From CAVVEQ01 sp963806635 (GTDB lineage: Bacteria; Chloroflexota; Anaerolineae; Anaerolineales; Anaerolineaceae), in NCBI GenBank assembly GCA_963806635.1, contig CAWDZA010000017.1, positions 23,604 through 87,603 of the forward strand: DNA of 64,000 bases, in the 5' to 3' direction. How positions within the stretch are numbered: the first letter of the stretch is position 1; every line of letters starts with the position of its first letter. The position numbers were made by a program, and so were the translations under genes. Positions 9,588-19,402 of this stretch are shown in pieces. The notes below the pieces were generated by a model. That model searched no databases and was not told the DNA's origin. It was given only the letters and a program-made list of their open reading frames with translations.

Positions 9588-9773
9588 TTCCATCAAATTA
9601 AAGTCAGCATGAGGTAAGGAGAAGCAAATAAATTGATAACGAGGGGAAGAAAGAACTTATCTCAAAAATTAAATTTATTATCCCTTCGCGATACGAATCG
9701 GGTTTATGATGTCCAAACTTATCCGATCAGGCATGGAATTTTCTGGCTTCACCGCGACCCGAAGGAGGTTGAA

Positions 9774-10172
9774 ATGCAGATCAAATTCGTCAGTTTGACC
9801 GTAAAAGACCAGGAAGCCGCACTCCAGTTTTATACACAAGTGCTTGGCTTCACGAAGATGGCTGATATTCCGCTCGGGGAATACCGCTGGTTGACCGTGG
9901 TCTCGCCTGATGGCATTGAAGGCGTGGAACTGGTGCTCGAGCCTTTGGCTTTCGAGCCTGCGCGGATTTATCAGAAAGCCCTCTTTGAAGCCGGCGTGCC
10001 TGCCAATGCGCTGATCACCAGGGATATCGAGGCGGATTTCGCGCGATTGAAGGCCAAGGGTGTGATCTTCCGAGGTGAGCCTGCCCCCCAGGGACCGATC
10101 ATAAATGTGCTTTTTGAGGATACCTGCGGAAACCTGATCAACCTGGTCCAGCCTGTGGCTCCTCAAAATTAA
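9774..10172 (+). CDS. VOC-family (glyoxalase-like) protein
   Basis: A 132-residue vicinal-oxygen-chelate protein with the usual two beta-alpha-beta-beta-beta modules: IKFVSLTVKDQEAALQFYTQ opens the first and a DIEADFARLKAKGV...FEDTCGNLINLVQP segment closes the second. Such proteins act in glyoxalase-like, dioxygenase or resistance reactions; the substrate is unknown. The frame is open from 9633, but AAGGAGG at 9762-9768, 5 bases before ATG 9774, and the start of homology fix the start at 9774. The following 144 bases hold no gene. Confidence 0.88.
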   Translation: MQIKFVSLTVKDQEAALQFYTQVLGFTKMADIPLGEYRWLTVVSPDGIEGVELVLEPLAFEPARIYQKALFEAGVPANALITRDIEADFARLKAKGVIFRGEPAPQGPIINVLFEDTCGNLINLVQPVAPQN

Positions 10173-10316
10173 AGCCAAGCGCTCCATACCAAAATAACCT
10201 TCCCAATAGTCTAAAGAAACCCTAATCAAAATAGATTGAATTCCCTGTTCGCCGCGTGCTATTCTGAGTAATATCATCCGAATACGCTAAATAAAATCGG
10301 ATCCAGGAGGGCATAA

Positions 10317-11123
10317 ATGAAAGTTCAAGGTAAGGTTATTGTTGTAACAGGCGGTGGAAATGGGATCGGGCGGGAGCTGGCGCTGCTCCTTTTACGTAAA
10401 GGAGCCAAGGTGGCTGCCGTGGATATCAGCGAAAAGGGATTACAGGAGACTGCTGAACTAGCCGGGGATCTTAAAACAAAAATCTCCACACATGTGGTGA
10501 ATATCACAGACCGTGAAGCCGTGGCAGCTTTGCCACAGAAAGTCATTGCAACCCATGGCGTGGTGGATGGTTTGATTAACTGCGCCGGGATCATCCAAAA
10601 ATTTGTGCGGGTCAAGGATCTGACCCCAGCCGATATCGACCGGGTGATGAACGTAAATTTTTACGGGACGGTCAATATGACCATAGCCTTTCTCACCCAC
10701 TTGCTTTCCCGTCCAGAAGCACATCTGGTCAATGTTTCCAGCATGGGCGGCTTCCTGCCCGTCCCGGGACAGACGATTTATGGTGCCTCCAAGGCGGCAG
10801 TGAAGTTATTTACCGAAGGGCTTTATTCCGAACTTTTGGATACACCTGTAAGAGTAACAGTGGTCTTTCCCGGGGCGATTGGTACAAATATCGCCGCGAA
10901 TTCCGGAGTCTCCATGCCTGGTGGGGAAACCGCTGCTTCCAGCAAGATCAAAATGACTGCGCCACCGGTGGCTGCGGAGAAAATCCTGAACGGAATGGAA
11001 AAAGATGCCTACAGGATATTGATCGGCTCAGATTGCATTGCGATGGACGCATATTACCGATTGATGCCCAAGCATGCCACGAGAATCATTTACAACCAGA
11101 TGAAATCGATCATGCCGAAATAA
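10317..11123 (+). CDS. Short-chain dehydrogenase/reductase (SDR)
   Basis: A 268-residue classical SDR. TGGGNGIG (11-18) binds NAD(P), NCAG (88-91) stabilises the fold, and the catalytic set is Ser141/142, Tyr155 and Lys159 (YGASK). Asp36 at the end of the second beta strand (AAVDIS) suggests NAD(H). A PG motif follows the active site as usual. The substrate is unknown; hydroxy-lipids or sugars are possible. AGGAGG lies about 6 bases before the ATG. Monocistronic. Confidence 0.93.
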   Translation: MKVQGKVIVVTGGGNGIGRELALLLLRKGAKVAAVDISEKGLQETAELAGDLKTKISTHVVNITDREAVAALPQKVIATHGVVDGLINCAGIIQKFVRVKDLTPADIDRVMNVNFYGTVNMTIAFLTHLLSRPEAHLVNVSSMGGFLPVPGQTIYGASKAAVKLFTEGLYSELLDTPVRVTVVFPGAIGTNIAANSGVSMPGGETAASSKIKMTAPPVAAEKILNGMEKDAYRILIGSDCIAMDAYYRLMPKHATRIIYNQMKSIMPK

Positions 11124-11249
11124 GACGATCATCATTCGGTTGTATTAGGTAGAGGAAAAGGGTAGTTCTGAAGAAATAAGGCGCGTATATTTTAAAACCG
11201 CGTGCTATTATCAATTCATGCGTATCACCCACATCACGCAGGTGATCCG

Positions 11250-12893
11250 ATGAATACATCTCCGAAAGAGAGCGATTATCGCTGCGTGTCTATTCCTGGT
11301 ACTGACCTGGATGACCTTCGGTACCGGCGCGGTGATGACCGTCCGCGCGGATGTGGGTGTTCGGCCGGTTCTGCCCGGTGGCAGCAACATCCAACCGGGA
11401 GAGCAAACTCCAATCCAAATGGCTGCAGAACTCGTTACGATGACTGTGCGCAAAGCAAGCGCGGCGGATAATGCTTCGATCAAGTTAAACCCGGACGCAT
11501 ATGGCTACGAAAACCACCCGGTCTGGTATCGAGGTTGTGGCGGATGTGCAGGCTGATTTCACCATGCGCAACCCGACCCAGGAGGATATCAACCTGACGG
11601 CCTGGTTCCCGCTGGCTTCCGCTCTGTGGAACGTGGATTGGAATTTCAATCCAAATGAGGTCGTTCCGCGGATTAGCCAATTTCAGGATCAACTCCAACG
11701 GGACGCCGGTTGAATTTCATATCAGCGAACTTCCCAACCCGGGAGGAGCAGATAAACCTGACCTGCCCTGGGCAAGTTTCCCTCTGGTATTTCCGGCCGG
11801 GAAAGATACCATCATTCATGTCAGCTATACTGTCCCGCTTTCACCCGCTGCCAAGGGATCCGAGGTAGCGCTGTATTATGTATTTCAGACTGGTTCCGGC
11901 TGGGCAGGACCGATAGGCCAGGCGGACCTGGTTGTCAATCTTCCCTACCCGGCTACTGCGGAGACAATCGCAGATAATCCAAAGATCTCCCTGCCGTATG
12001 GCGGCATCGGGCAAATTTCCACCGGTTTGCCCAAAAGCGTTGTGGTTAACGGGAATCAGGCACGTTGGAGCTGGACGAATTTTGAACCTGCGCCTGAGGA
12101 TGATTTTGCGATCTGGCTGCTCAAGCCTGGCGCCTGGGAGGGTTTACAGACTGCCCGTGATGCCGTCAAGTCAGATCCGGGTAATGGAAAAGCGTGGCTG
12201 AACCTGGCAACGGTCTATCATTCCCTCTCGGCTCTGCCTTTTTCCAACGCTACCCAGCTTTTCAGCCCAATATTCCTACCGCAGGCGGTCGAGGCCTACC
12301 AAAAAGTGGCTGCGCTTCTGCCGGATCACCCTGCGCCGCACACAGGGCTGGGCTTGCTGGCGCTTGCAAGGAATCCGGGAAAAGGAGGAACGATTTCGGG
12401 CGCAGCGATCAAGCGTGCTCAAAGCGAGCTGACCAAGGCACAAGCCTTGGAAGCGGTAAATCCCGCGTTGGCCAAGGAGGGGTTATTCGACAGCCTGGAC
12501 CTGGCGGATGCCTTGAGTATGTTGAACTACAACGATGCAACCGCCACAGTCGATGCGGCTACTTTACGAGCGCATTTTTCCACCATGACGGCGCAGGCGA
12601 CTATCGATTATGAAACCATCGCGGCCTGGAAGATTTCAAAAGGCGACGCTCAAGCCTGCTGGCCGACGGCTGCGATGGAATGCACTGCGCAGGCGATCCG
12701 CTCGGCAACCGTGAAGCCATCCCCTGAAAAGACATTCCCCATGAACATAACCCCCACCCCAATACCCTATTCCGGCACTGGATCAGAGATTACGATCACC
12801 CTCGGAGCCTTCGTTATTATTGGCTTCCTGGTTGCAGGGTTCCTGATCTATTTGATCTATCGCAAGGAAATTCGCTCTCAAAAGAAAAAATAA
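11250..12893 (+). pseudogene. Membrane-anchored protein with TPR-like region, three frameshifts
   Basis: One ~545-residue gene spread over three frames. It starts at ATG 11250, shifts near 11265-11275 into a membrane helix (CLFLVLTWM) and ADVGVRPVLPGG, shifts again near 11490-11510 (continuing GIEVVADVQADF) and again near 11680-11695 (NGTPVEFHIS), after which the frame is open to 12893. All three look like +1 insertions. The outer part is beta-rich, followed by a TPR-like helical region (WLNLATVYHSL, AVEAYQKVAALLPDHP, HTGLGLLALA), a linker, and a C-terminal membrane helix with a basic tail (about the last 35 residues). Membrane anchors at both ends are unusual. Function unknown. Confidence 0.6.
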
Positions 12894-13000
12894 TAATCAT
12901 CAGATAATTTATATTACGGCGATCACAAGGCTGGGAGCAAACCAATCATCAATTTTATATACGGCAATTTATTGGGATTCGTAGGGAAATGATCCCGCCT

Positions 13001-14729
13001 TCATCGGCGTTTATACACCCTACCCTGTGAATCTTCGTAAACAAGCGCGAATTCCTGCTCCCAGGCGGGTGTATCGATGTGCGAAACGAACGCACTGAAA
13101 TCCGGGTTTGGAAATTTTATAAAAACGATGAAATCGGCCGGTTTTGAGCGCGTCACGGAGTTGGTGAAACCCGGGTCATACAGGAAAAAGGGGAGACCGT
13201 TTTCCACGATGACAGTCGAATTTCGCACATTATTCTGAACGTAATCATACGCGCTGAAATAACCCTGGCTGCCAACAGGGTGATCGAATTGATCCCGTAA
13301 CAAAACAGTTCTTTTAACATTGGTCTGCAGAAGTGATTGCTGGTTCCAGATTCCCCAGGTGCATAACAACACAGACAGAATGGGAATGCCCCATCGCACT
13401 CCGCAGCGGGCGTGCAATTTTTCAATCGATCGAGCGGCAAAGTGATCTAGGATCTCCATCATGAGAACATATAGGACGAGCAGGAAGGCGACTGCGAAGC
13501 GCCAGGCGACCTGGGTTCTCTCTGCAGTCGAGCCGGCGAAACCGGAGGCCGGTGAAAGGATGAAGGCAAGAAAAAAAACAAGGGCGAAAAGGACATCCAC
13601 CCGGCGCGTAATCCCCCGGATGGATAAAAATGCAGAAACAATGAGAATCGACAGCGCGATAAATAATTGCGGGGGGATATTGTTGTAGAAAAACGGGTTG
13701 AGTAAATTTTCGGCGATGCTCCACTTTGATAAATTCAAGACCTCTTGGCTGAACAGCGCACCCTGTGTAAGGAGATTGCGGATGATCCACAACCCGCCGG
13801 GCGCCATGATGAGGAACGCTGGCAGGAGCTGGTTCTTCAATGTGGAAACCCTTCCCGATTTTACGGCGAAGTAGAAGAAAATTCCCCAGGCTGACAGAAT
13901 CACCAAACCCGCTGTGGGTTTAATGCTCAGCGCCAGCATAGAAGCCGCGGCTAAGCCAAAGGGCTGCAAAGGCGCTGCTCTTGAACCGGGGGTGAAGAAG
14001 AAAATTCCCATCAAAGCGGCAGCCAGGAAGAGATCGTTCTTGCCGATAAGGGTGAGCTGGGACCATAGGATACTCCAGATGTTGCTATCGAAAGCGGGAG
14101 CAAAACGATAGCTCAGGAATAGGACGCTCGTCAGCAGGACGATGATCCCCAGGGGAAACCGCAGCCGGTCTGCCAGGATCAGAATTAGGGTCAGGTACAA
14201 GAAAGAGCGCGATCACGGCATGAGCGGACCCGATAAAAAGTCCGGCGTGATTAAGAAGCAGCGCGAAAGCAACCAGGGATTCGTACCCGAAGGGGTATTC
14301 GCCATAGGCGATCGTCAGATCCCGGGCAGAGCCGGTGGAGATCATCTCCGCTGCTTTCGGGAAATGATACAACCCTGCATCCCAGGTGAGAGGGTTGGAG
14401 ATGGGCGAAAGCGGCCAGCGTAAGAGCGGGAAGAGGATGAGGCAAATGAAGATCGTCACCCCAGCCAGAGCGGTAACCAGTATCCGGACCTTTGAAAGAC
14501 GTAGGCTTCCTTCCCCTCAGAAATGGATCCGACCTGCGTGTCTTCTTTGATCAATAAATACAGGATCAGCACGCTCAGTCCGGTGCAAAATATCATTGCA
14601 AGCAACAGGGAATAGATCCGCAGGAATCCCAAAATCGATCCGCCGGCTACGATGCCGTACAGAACACTCAGGAGGATTAAGAAGAACCCCTGCAATTTGT
14701 TGCTTTGAAGGTGACTCCGGCAGTGTCAT
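13001..14729 (-). pseudogene. GT-C membrane glycosyltransferase-like protein, three frameshifts
   Basis: A multi-pass protein of about 570 residues, resembling dolichyl-phosphate-mannose-type (GT39/PMT_2) transferases. It likely starts at ATG 14729 and changes frame near 14690 (+1), 14460 (-1) and 14190 (+1). The reassembled chain has TM1-2, then NPLTWDAGLYHFPKAAEM, whose Asp in the first large loop is typical of GT-C enzymes, further helices, SIKPTAGLVILSAWG, and a soluble C-terminal tail ending in VYEDSQGRVYKRR. It would transfer a sugar from a lipid carrier at the outer membrane face. Substrate unknown. Confidence 0.6.
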
Positions 14730-14941
14730 CTCGATCCATCAAGGTAATTTTACCTGCTCCCCGTGCTGGGAGGGGAGACTTCTGCAATTTGGGGGATCAG
14801 TTGGGTTGGTGAATGGATGAATGATTTATGCAAATGATTTAAATATTGGATGTCCGGAATGGGGAGGTCCAATGATCCGAGACCCACGAAATATCCTGTA
14901 AAATTAATTTTCGCAGGAAATCCATCGAAACCAGGAGTACC

Positions 14942-15379
14942 ATGGCCACCTCACCATTGATTGACGATTGTAAGAAAGCATTGAATTCTTACGGCGGTAA
15001 GTGGAATGAAAAGAAGGGACTGTGGGATTTTTCCACGGTCATTGCCGAGCGCAAGTCGTTTCTTTCAAAGAAAAAGTTGACCTATGCGTTGAAAATACGC
15101 ATCGACGACGCGGGCAAAGTGGTGAAGTTCTCTGAAATGCTCACTGAGGCAAGTTCTGGATTATCCTCCGGCAGTGATATGGATAGTGGTTTTGGATTCA
15201 AAACCGAGACCTATAACACCTTTGGCGGCGCTCCAAAAGGTACGATCGAAGAACAATCGACACTTTTTGGTAAGGATTATTCGTATACATTCAATTATGC
15301 CGAGATCCGGCAAAAGGTGCAGGCGGCAGTCGAGAGCGCTGGTTACCAGTTCGAGTACCAGATATTGCCAGTAAAATAA
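14942..15379 (+). CDS. Conserved-looking soluble protein, function unknown
   Basis: A 145-residue, mainly polar protein with no signal or membrane segment. It contains a Trp-rich start (YGGKWNEKKGLWDF), a basic middle and alternating beta patterns (YALKIRIDDAGKVVKF). A Ser/Gly-rich stretch (SSGLSSGSDMDSGFGF) separates it from a C-terminal helix (YAEIRQKVQAAVESAGY). AGGAG lies 4 bases before ATG 14942. I recognise no family. The frame is intact although the genes on both sides are broken. Confidence 0.65.
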   Translation: MATSPLIDDCKKALNSYGGKWNEKKGLWDFSTVIAERKSFLSKKKLTYALKIRIDDAGKVVKFSEMLTEASSGLSSGSDMDSGFGFKTETYNTFGGAPKGTIEEQSTLFGKDYSYTFNYAEIRQKVQAAVESAGYQFEYQILPVK

Positions 15380-15394
15380 TTTTGAACCCATAAA

Positions 15395-15423
15395 GAGAGG
15401 GACACATTTTCAGCGTCCCTCTC
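15395..15423. terminator. Hairpin after 15379, possible terminator
   Basis: A perfect 9-bp stem, GAGAGGGAC/GTCCCTCTC (15395-15403 with 15415-15423). No T run follows, so intrinsic termination is uncertain. Confidence 0.4.
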
Positions 15424-15478
15424 CTATCTCTGCGTTCAGAGCGTAACGAAAGTCTAACTCCGGGTTAATACTTCCAGA

Positions 15479-17049
15479 ATGGATCAGGAAACCTACGACT
15501 TCATCGTTATTGGCTCTGGATTTGGCGGGTCTGTATCTGCGCTACGCCTGGCGCAGAAGGGCTACCGGGTGGCAGTTCTGGAAAAAGGACGCCGCTACCA
15601 GCCGTCTGATTTCCCGAAAACCAACTGGAACCTGAGAAAATCCGTGTGGATGCCCGGGCTGGGACTGCTGGGTATCCAGGCACTGACCCTGCTGCGGCAT
15701 GTGCTTGTTTTGCACGGAACGGGCGTGGGCGGTGGCAGTCTGGTCTATGCCAACCAGCTCATTGTGCCAGATGACGAGATCTTCACAAAGGCGGAATGGG
15801 GTGAGGGAGATTGGAAGGCTGCCCTCGCGCCTCATTTCGCTGAAGCCCGGCGCATGCTGGGAGCTGTGGATTGTCCCAGCGTGGGGAATGCCGATAAAAT
15901 ATTGCGGGAAGTCGGGATTGAACTGCGCGGGGAGGATACATTCCACACCAACCCGGTGGGAGTCTTTTTCGGGGAACCGGAACGGACCGTCCCCGACCCA
16001 TATTTCGGCGGGGAGGGTCCGGATCGCACTGGCTGCACAATGTGTGGAGCCTGCATGATTGGCTGCCCTACTGGAGCCAAGAACACCCTGGATCAGAATT
16101 ATCTGTACCTGGCTGAAAAGCTTGGAGTTTGCATCATTCCCGAAACTGAAGTGGTCGGTGTCCGGCCTGCAGAAAGGGGTGGTTATCATGTCATCACCCG
16201 GAAATCCCATGGTATTTTGAGAAAAAAACAGACCTACCTTGCCGGAGGAGTGATCTTCAGCGGAGGGGTAATGGGGACGGTGGATCTGCTTTTCAAATGT
16301 AAAAACAGCGGACTGCTCCCCGAGATCTCAGAGAGGCTGGGTGACTTCACCCGCACCAACTCGGAAGCCATCCTGGGGGTGGATTCCCGCGACGGATCGA
16401 AGGACTGGAACGACCATATAGCGATTACCTCGGGCATTTACCCGGATAAAAATACGCATATCGAGATCGTCCGCTACAACAAAGGCTCGGATGTACTTTA
16501 TGCCATCGCCACCGTCCTGACGGATGGCGGGGGATCCATACCGCGCTGGCTGCGGTTCCTGGGTACCCTCATCCGGCACCCATACCAGGTTCTGCGCGCG
16601 CTGTGGATACCGGGACAGAGCGCCCGTACCTCTGTGGTTCTGGTGATGCAATCCACCGAGAATTACATCCGACTGCGGAGGAAGAAAGCTTGGTCTGGCT
16701 TCTGAGTTGCCCCCGGACGGGAAACGAATCCCATCCTATATTCCGATCGCGAACCAGGTCACTCGGCGGATGGCGGAAAAGATGAATGGCTACCCAAAGG
16801 GCAGTTGGTTCGAGGTGCTTTTAGATGCCCCCACCACCGCCCACATCCTGGGAGGCTGCGTGATGGGGGAATCACCAGAAGATGGGGTGGTTGATCGGCA
16901 TGGGCGGGTCTTCGGTTACCCAGGATTATTTGTAGCGGACGGCTCGGTTGTGCCTGTCAATCTTGAACGCGAACCCGGCGCTTACGATCACTGCTCTGGC
17001 AGAATACATAATGGATAAAGTTCCTTCAAAAATCACCCAGGTTCTTTAA
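15479..17049 (+). CDS. GMC-family FAD oxidoreductase with Cys cluster (two frameshifts)
   Basis: Flavoenzyme of the glucose-methanol-choline family, cholesterol-oxidase-like branch, oxidising an alcohol. Residues 12-17 (GSGFGG) bind FAD, HGTGVGGGSLVYAN (79-92) is the second FAD contact, and Cys186, 189, 192 and 196 form a CX2CX2CX3C set seen in this bacterial subgroup, possibly an iron-sulphur site. The frame stops at 16705, but homology continues +1 (LGLASELPPDGKRIPS), including the C-terminal TTAHILGGCVMG catalytic region; near 16970 a second +1 shift leads to NPALTITALAEYIMDKV, ending at 17049. The whole gene encodes about 522 residues. Confidence 0.78.
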
Positions 17050-17116
17050 TAATAAATTATCCTCAAACGTCGTACAATATGAAAACGTTTCCCGAACTGA
17101 AAAAATCTCTTATCTG

Positions 17117-17674
17117 GTGAATGATATGAAGCAGATCATTCGATGGTCTACTACGGGAATACCCCCTGTGGGCAAGGATTCTGGTGTCGGCGCTGGTGGG
17201 GGGAACCCTCTTTGTGTTCCTGATCCCGTATTTACTGATCGTGGTTTTCCCCGGGTCTGGACGCGAAATTCGGCTTTCCCTCGCTTCGATCTCGAGCCGT
17301 GGAATGTGATCCTGGGCATCCTCATGACTGTCGGCGGGTTTTATTATGCCTTCAGTACTGTCCTCTCCCAGTTCTCCAGGGCGCGCGGGACGCCCCTGCC
17401 GGTGATGGCCACCCAGAAGCTGCTGGTGGACGGGGTGTATTTACACTGTCGCAATCCGATGGTCTTCGGGACCCTCTTGGCATATCTGGGAATCGCGATT
17501 GTTGTCGGATCGATATCTTCGATCTTGGCCGTGCTCATCTTTGGGGGACTCCTGCTGACCTATGTTAAAAAAGTGGAGGAGCGAGAGCTGGAAGCCAGGT
17601 TCGGGCAGGAATATGTCGATTACAAGGCGCGCACGCCCTTTCTAATCCCCGGGAATTTCCGGCGAAAAAAATAA
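17117..17674 (+). CDS. Isoprenylcysteine methyltransferase-like membrane protein (compensated frameshifts)
   Basis: Membrane methyltransferase of the ICMT/phospholipid-methyltransferase type. The C-terminal half has VDGVYLHCRNPMVFGTLL and VEERELEARFGQEYVDYKA, the SAM-binding signature of the family. The apparent N-terminus (about residues 12-50) is out of frame: reading +1 between about 17150 and 17265 gives LREYPLWARILVSALVGGTL plus a clear membrane helix (FLIPYLLIVVFPG), after which the original frame resumes at FDLEPWNVILG. The reading frame thus looks open but encodes wrong residues there. It follows the GMC gene by 67 bases and precedes a UbiA prenyltransferase. Confidence 0.72.
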   Translation: MNDMKQIIRWSTTGIPPVGKDSGVGAGGGNPLCVPDPVFTDRGFPRVWTRNSAFPRFDLEPWNVILGILMTVGGFYYAFSTVLSQFSRARGTPLPVMATQKLLVDGVYLHCRNPMVFGTLLAYLGIAIVVGSISSILAVLIFGGLLLTYVKKVEERELEARFGQEYVDYKARTPFLIPGNFRRKK

Positions 17675-17764
17675 AACCCGCGAGTTCGTTCTTGTAAAAT
17701 CAGAATCGTTTATTGATCATCTTCGTTTTTTGGAAACCTTCGTAAGTCTTTCCAAATTTCCATT

Positions 17765-17792
17765 TTCACTGTATCAAAAATTCCTCTATAAT
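17765..17792 (+). promoter_or_regulatory. Sigma-70-like promoter of the UbiA gene
   Basis: TTCACT (17765-17770), 16-base spacer, perfect TATAAT (17787-17792), about 60 bases before ATG 17860. ATTCACC/GGTGAAT (17791-17797 with 17811-17817) forms an inverted repeat across the expected transcription start. Confidence 0.5.
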
Positions 17793-17859
17793 TCACCTTT
17801 GTGCGCAATTGGTGAATCACCAGACGCCAAATCACAAATTCTTTTACCCGAGGTTTTTC

Positions 17860-18768
17860 ATGGATAACTTAAAATCCCTGCAAGGTCCCATGCGCGTACC
17901 CTTCCTGATCCTGGCGCCTGCCTGCGTGTTAGTTGGGGTTGCCACAGCTTTCCTGCAGACTCACCAATTTAATTGGTTTTACATCCTTTTGGTAATGATC
18001 GGTGCAGTCTCCGCGCACATCACGGTCAATGCATTCAACGAGTATTTCGATTTCAAATCGGGCCTGGACGCCAAGACGCAAAAGACACCGTTCAGTGGTG
18101 GAAGCGGCACCCTGCAGGCTCATCCCGAATTGGAACGAAACACGCTTATCCTATGCCTGGTTGCGCTGGGAATCACGGCTGCGGTGGGGGTTTTCTTCGC
18201 AATCAAACAGGGCTGGCAGATTCTGCCGCTGGGTCTGTTTGGGCTGTTCATTCTGGTCACCTACACGGTTTGGTGGGTGAAGAATCCAGTACTTTGCCTG
18301 ATCGCCCCGGGTCTGGGTTTTGGCATTTTGATGGTTCTGGGCACTCACTTTGCCCTGACTGGCACATATACCTGGACGGCTTTTATTGCCGCGCTCGTTC
18401 CGGCTTTCCTGGTTAGCGACCTGCTGCTGCTCAACCAGTTCCCGGATGTGGAAGCAGACCGCGCGGTGGGGCGGCGGCATTACCCGATCACCATCGGGCG
18501 CAAGGCGAGCAGCGTGATCTATTCGGTGTTCCTGATTTTGGCATACCTGGCGGTGATCGTGGGTGTTGCCCTCGACCTGCTGCCCTGGTTCAGCCTGCTC
18601 GCCCTGCTCACCGTTTTAATGGCCTGGAAAGCCATCCGGGGCGCATTGACGAATGCAGAAAATATTCCTGAGCTGATTCCCTCCATGGGCGCCAACGTGA
18701 TGATCAACCTGGTCACCCCCACCCTGCTGGCGGTGGGTGTGCTGATTGGAGCGATCGCAAGATTTTAG
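17860..18768 (+). CDS. UbiA-family prenyltransferase
   Basis: An integral membrane aromatic prenyltransferase, similar to MenA (1,4-dihydroxy-2-naphthoate octaprenyltransferase) but not assignable to one substrate. The two Asp-rich motifs that bind Mg-diphosphate are visible: NEYFDFKSGLD (60-70) and NQFPDVEADRAVG. About eight to nine helices in 302 residues, normal for the family. The frame is open from 17809; ATG 17860 with GAGG at 17850-17853 is preferred. A small membrane protein starts 7 bases after the stop. A second UbiA gene is at 46372. Confidence 0.9.
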   Translation: MDNLKSLQGPMRVPFLILAPACVLVGVATAFLQTHQFNWFYILLVMIGAVSAHITVNAFNEYFDFKSGLDAKTQKTPFSGGSGTLQAHPELERNTLILCLVALGITAAVGVFFAIKQGWQILPLGLFGLFILVTYTVWWVKNPVLCLIAPGLGFGILMVLGTHFALTGTYTWTAFIAALVPAFLVSDLLLLNQFPDVEADRAVGRRHYPITIGRKASSVIYSVFLILAYLAVIVGVALDLLPWFSLLALLTVLMAWKAIRGALTNAENIPELIPSMGANVMINLVTPTLLAVGVLIGAIARF

Positions 18769-18775
18769 GGTGGGA

Positions 18776-19183
18776 ATGGGCGGACCAACAACCAATCGGC
18801 TGCACAATATCAGGATTGCTCTCATCATCCTGGTCGGGGAAAAGATCATTCAGCATGCCCTGGTGACGATAGCGTTCTATTTCAATTGGATGGATATTCG
18901 TTCGACAGTTGCAGTTCCTGCGGATATCCTGATGATTTTGGGTGCCGTGGTTACCGTTTTATACATTCTCTGCTTTTGGGCGATAATGACTCAAAAAAGG
19001 TGGAGCAACGTTCTGTTGATAGGATTGGCACTCTTCGATATCGTGGGGGAATTCATCGCGCAGGGCAGGCTGGATATTACGATCAACGTATCAATCCTCG
19101 TTGCGTTTTCGCTGTTGATCCTCGCCTTGTTCTACCGGAAACAGGAATCAAGTCTGCTTGGACCTCATATTGAAAAATCTTGA
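18776..19183 (+). CDS. Four-helix membrane protein, function unknown
   Basis: A 135-residue protein with four hydrophobic segments and a short polar tail. It lies 7 bases after the UbiA gene, so it is probably co-transcribed. An open frame extends upstream to TTG 18746 and GTG 18770, but ATG 18776 is the natural start. The 219 bases downstream hold no gene. No family recognised. Confidence 0.65.
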   Translation: MGGPTTNRLHNIRIALIILVGEKIIQHALVTIAFYFNWMDIRSTVAVPADILMILGAVVTVLYILCFWAIMTQKRWSNVLLIGLALFDIVGEFIAQGRLDITINVSILVAFSLLILALFYRKQESSLLGPHIEKS

Positions 19184-19402
19184 AAATACCGGCGAGGTAT
19201 CAAGTTCCCTGCTACCTGGAGTTGGGATAACCGAAGGAGAATGCAAAGCGGTTCAGGAAATTTGAAGTGAGGGTTCAGGAAAAATTCCATGAATGGATGG
19301 TAAAAATTGAATTCAAATTCGGGAAAACAAGAGATGAATTTGTCATTTTCAAAGGAATTATCCATGTGAGATAATTGGTTAAAATTAAACGGAGGAAGCA
19401 TC

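Noticed and set aside
15542..16210. A 222-codon minus-strand frame inside the GMC gene
   Set aside because: The plus strand carries FAD-binding motifs over the same bases; the minus frame has no recognisable features.
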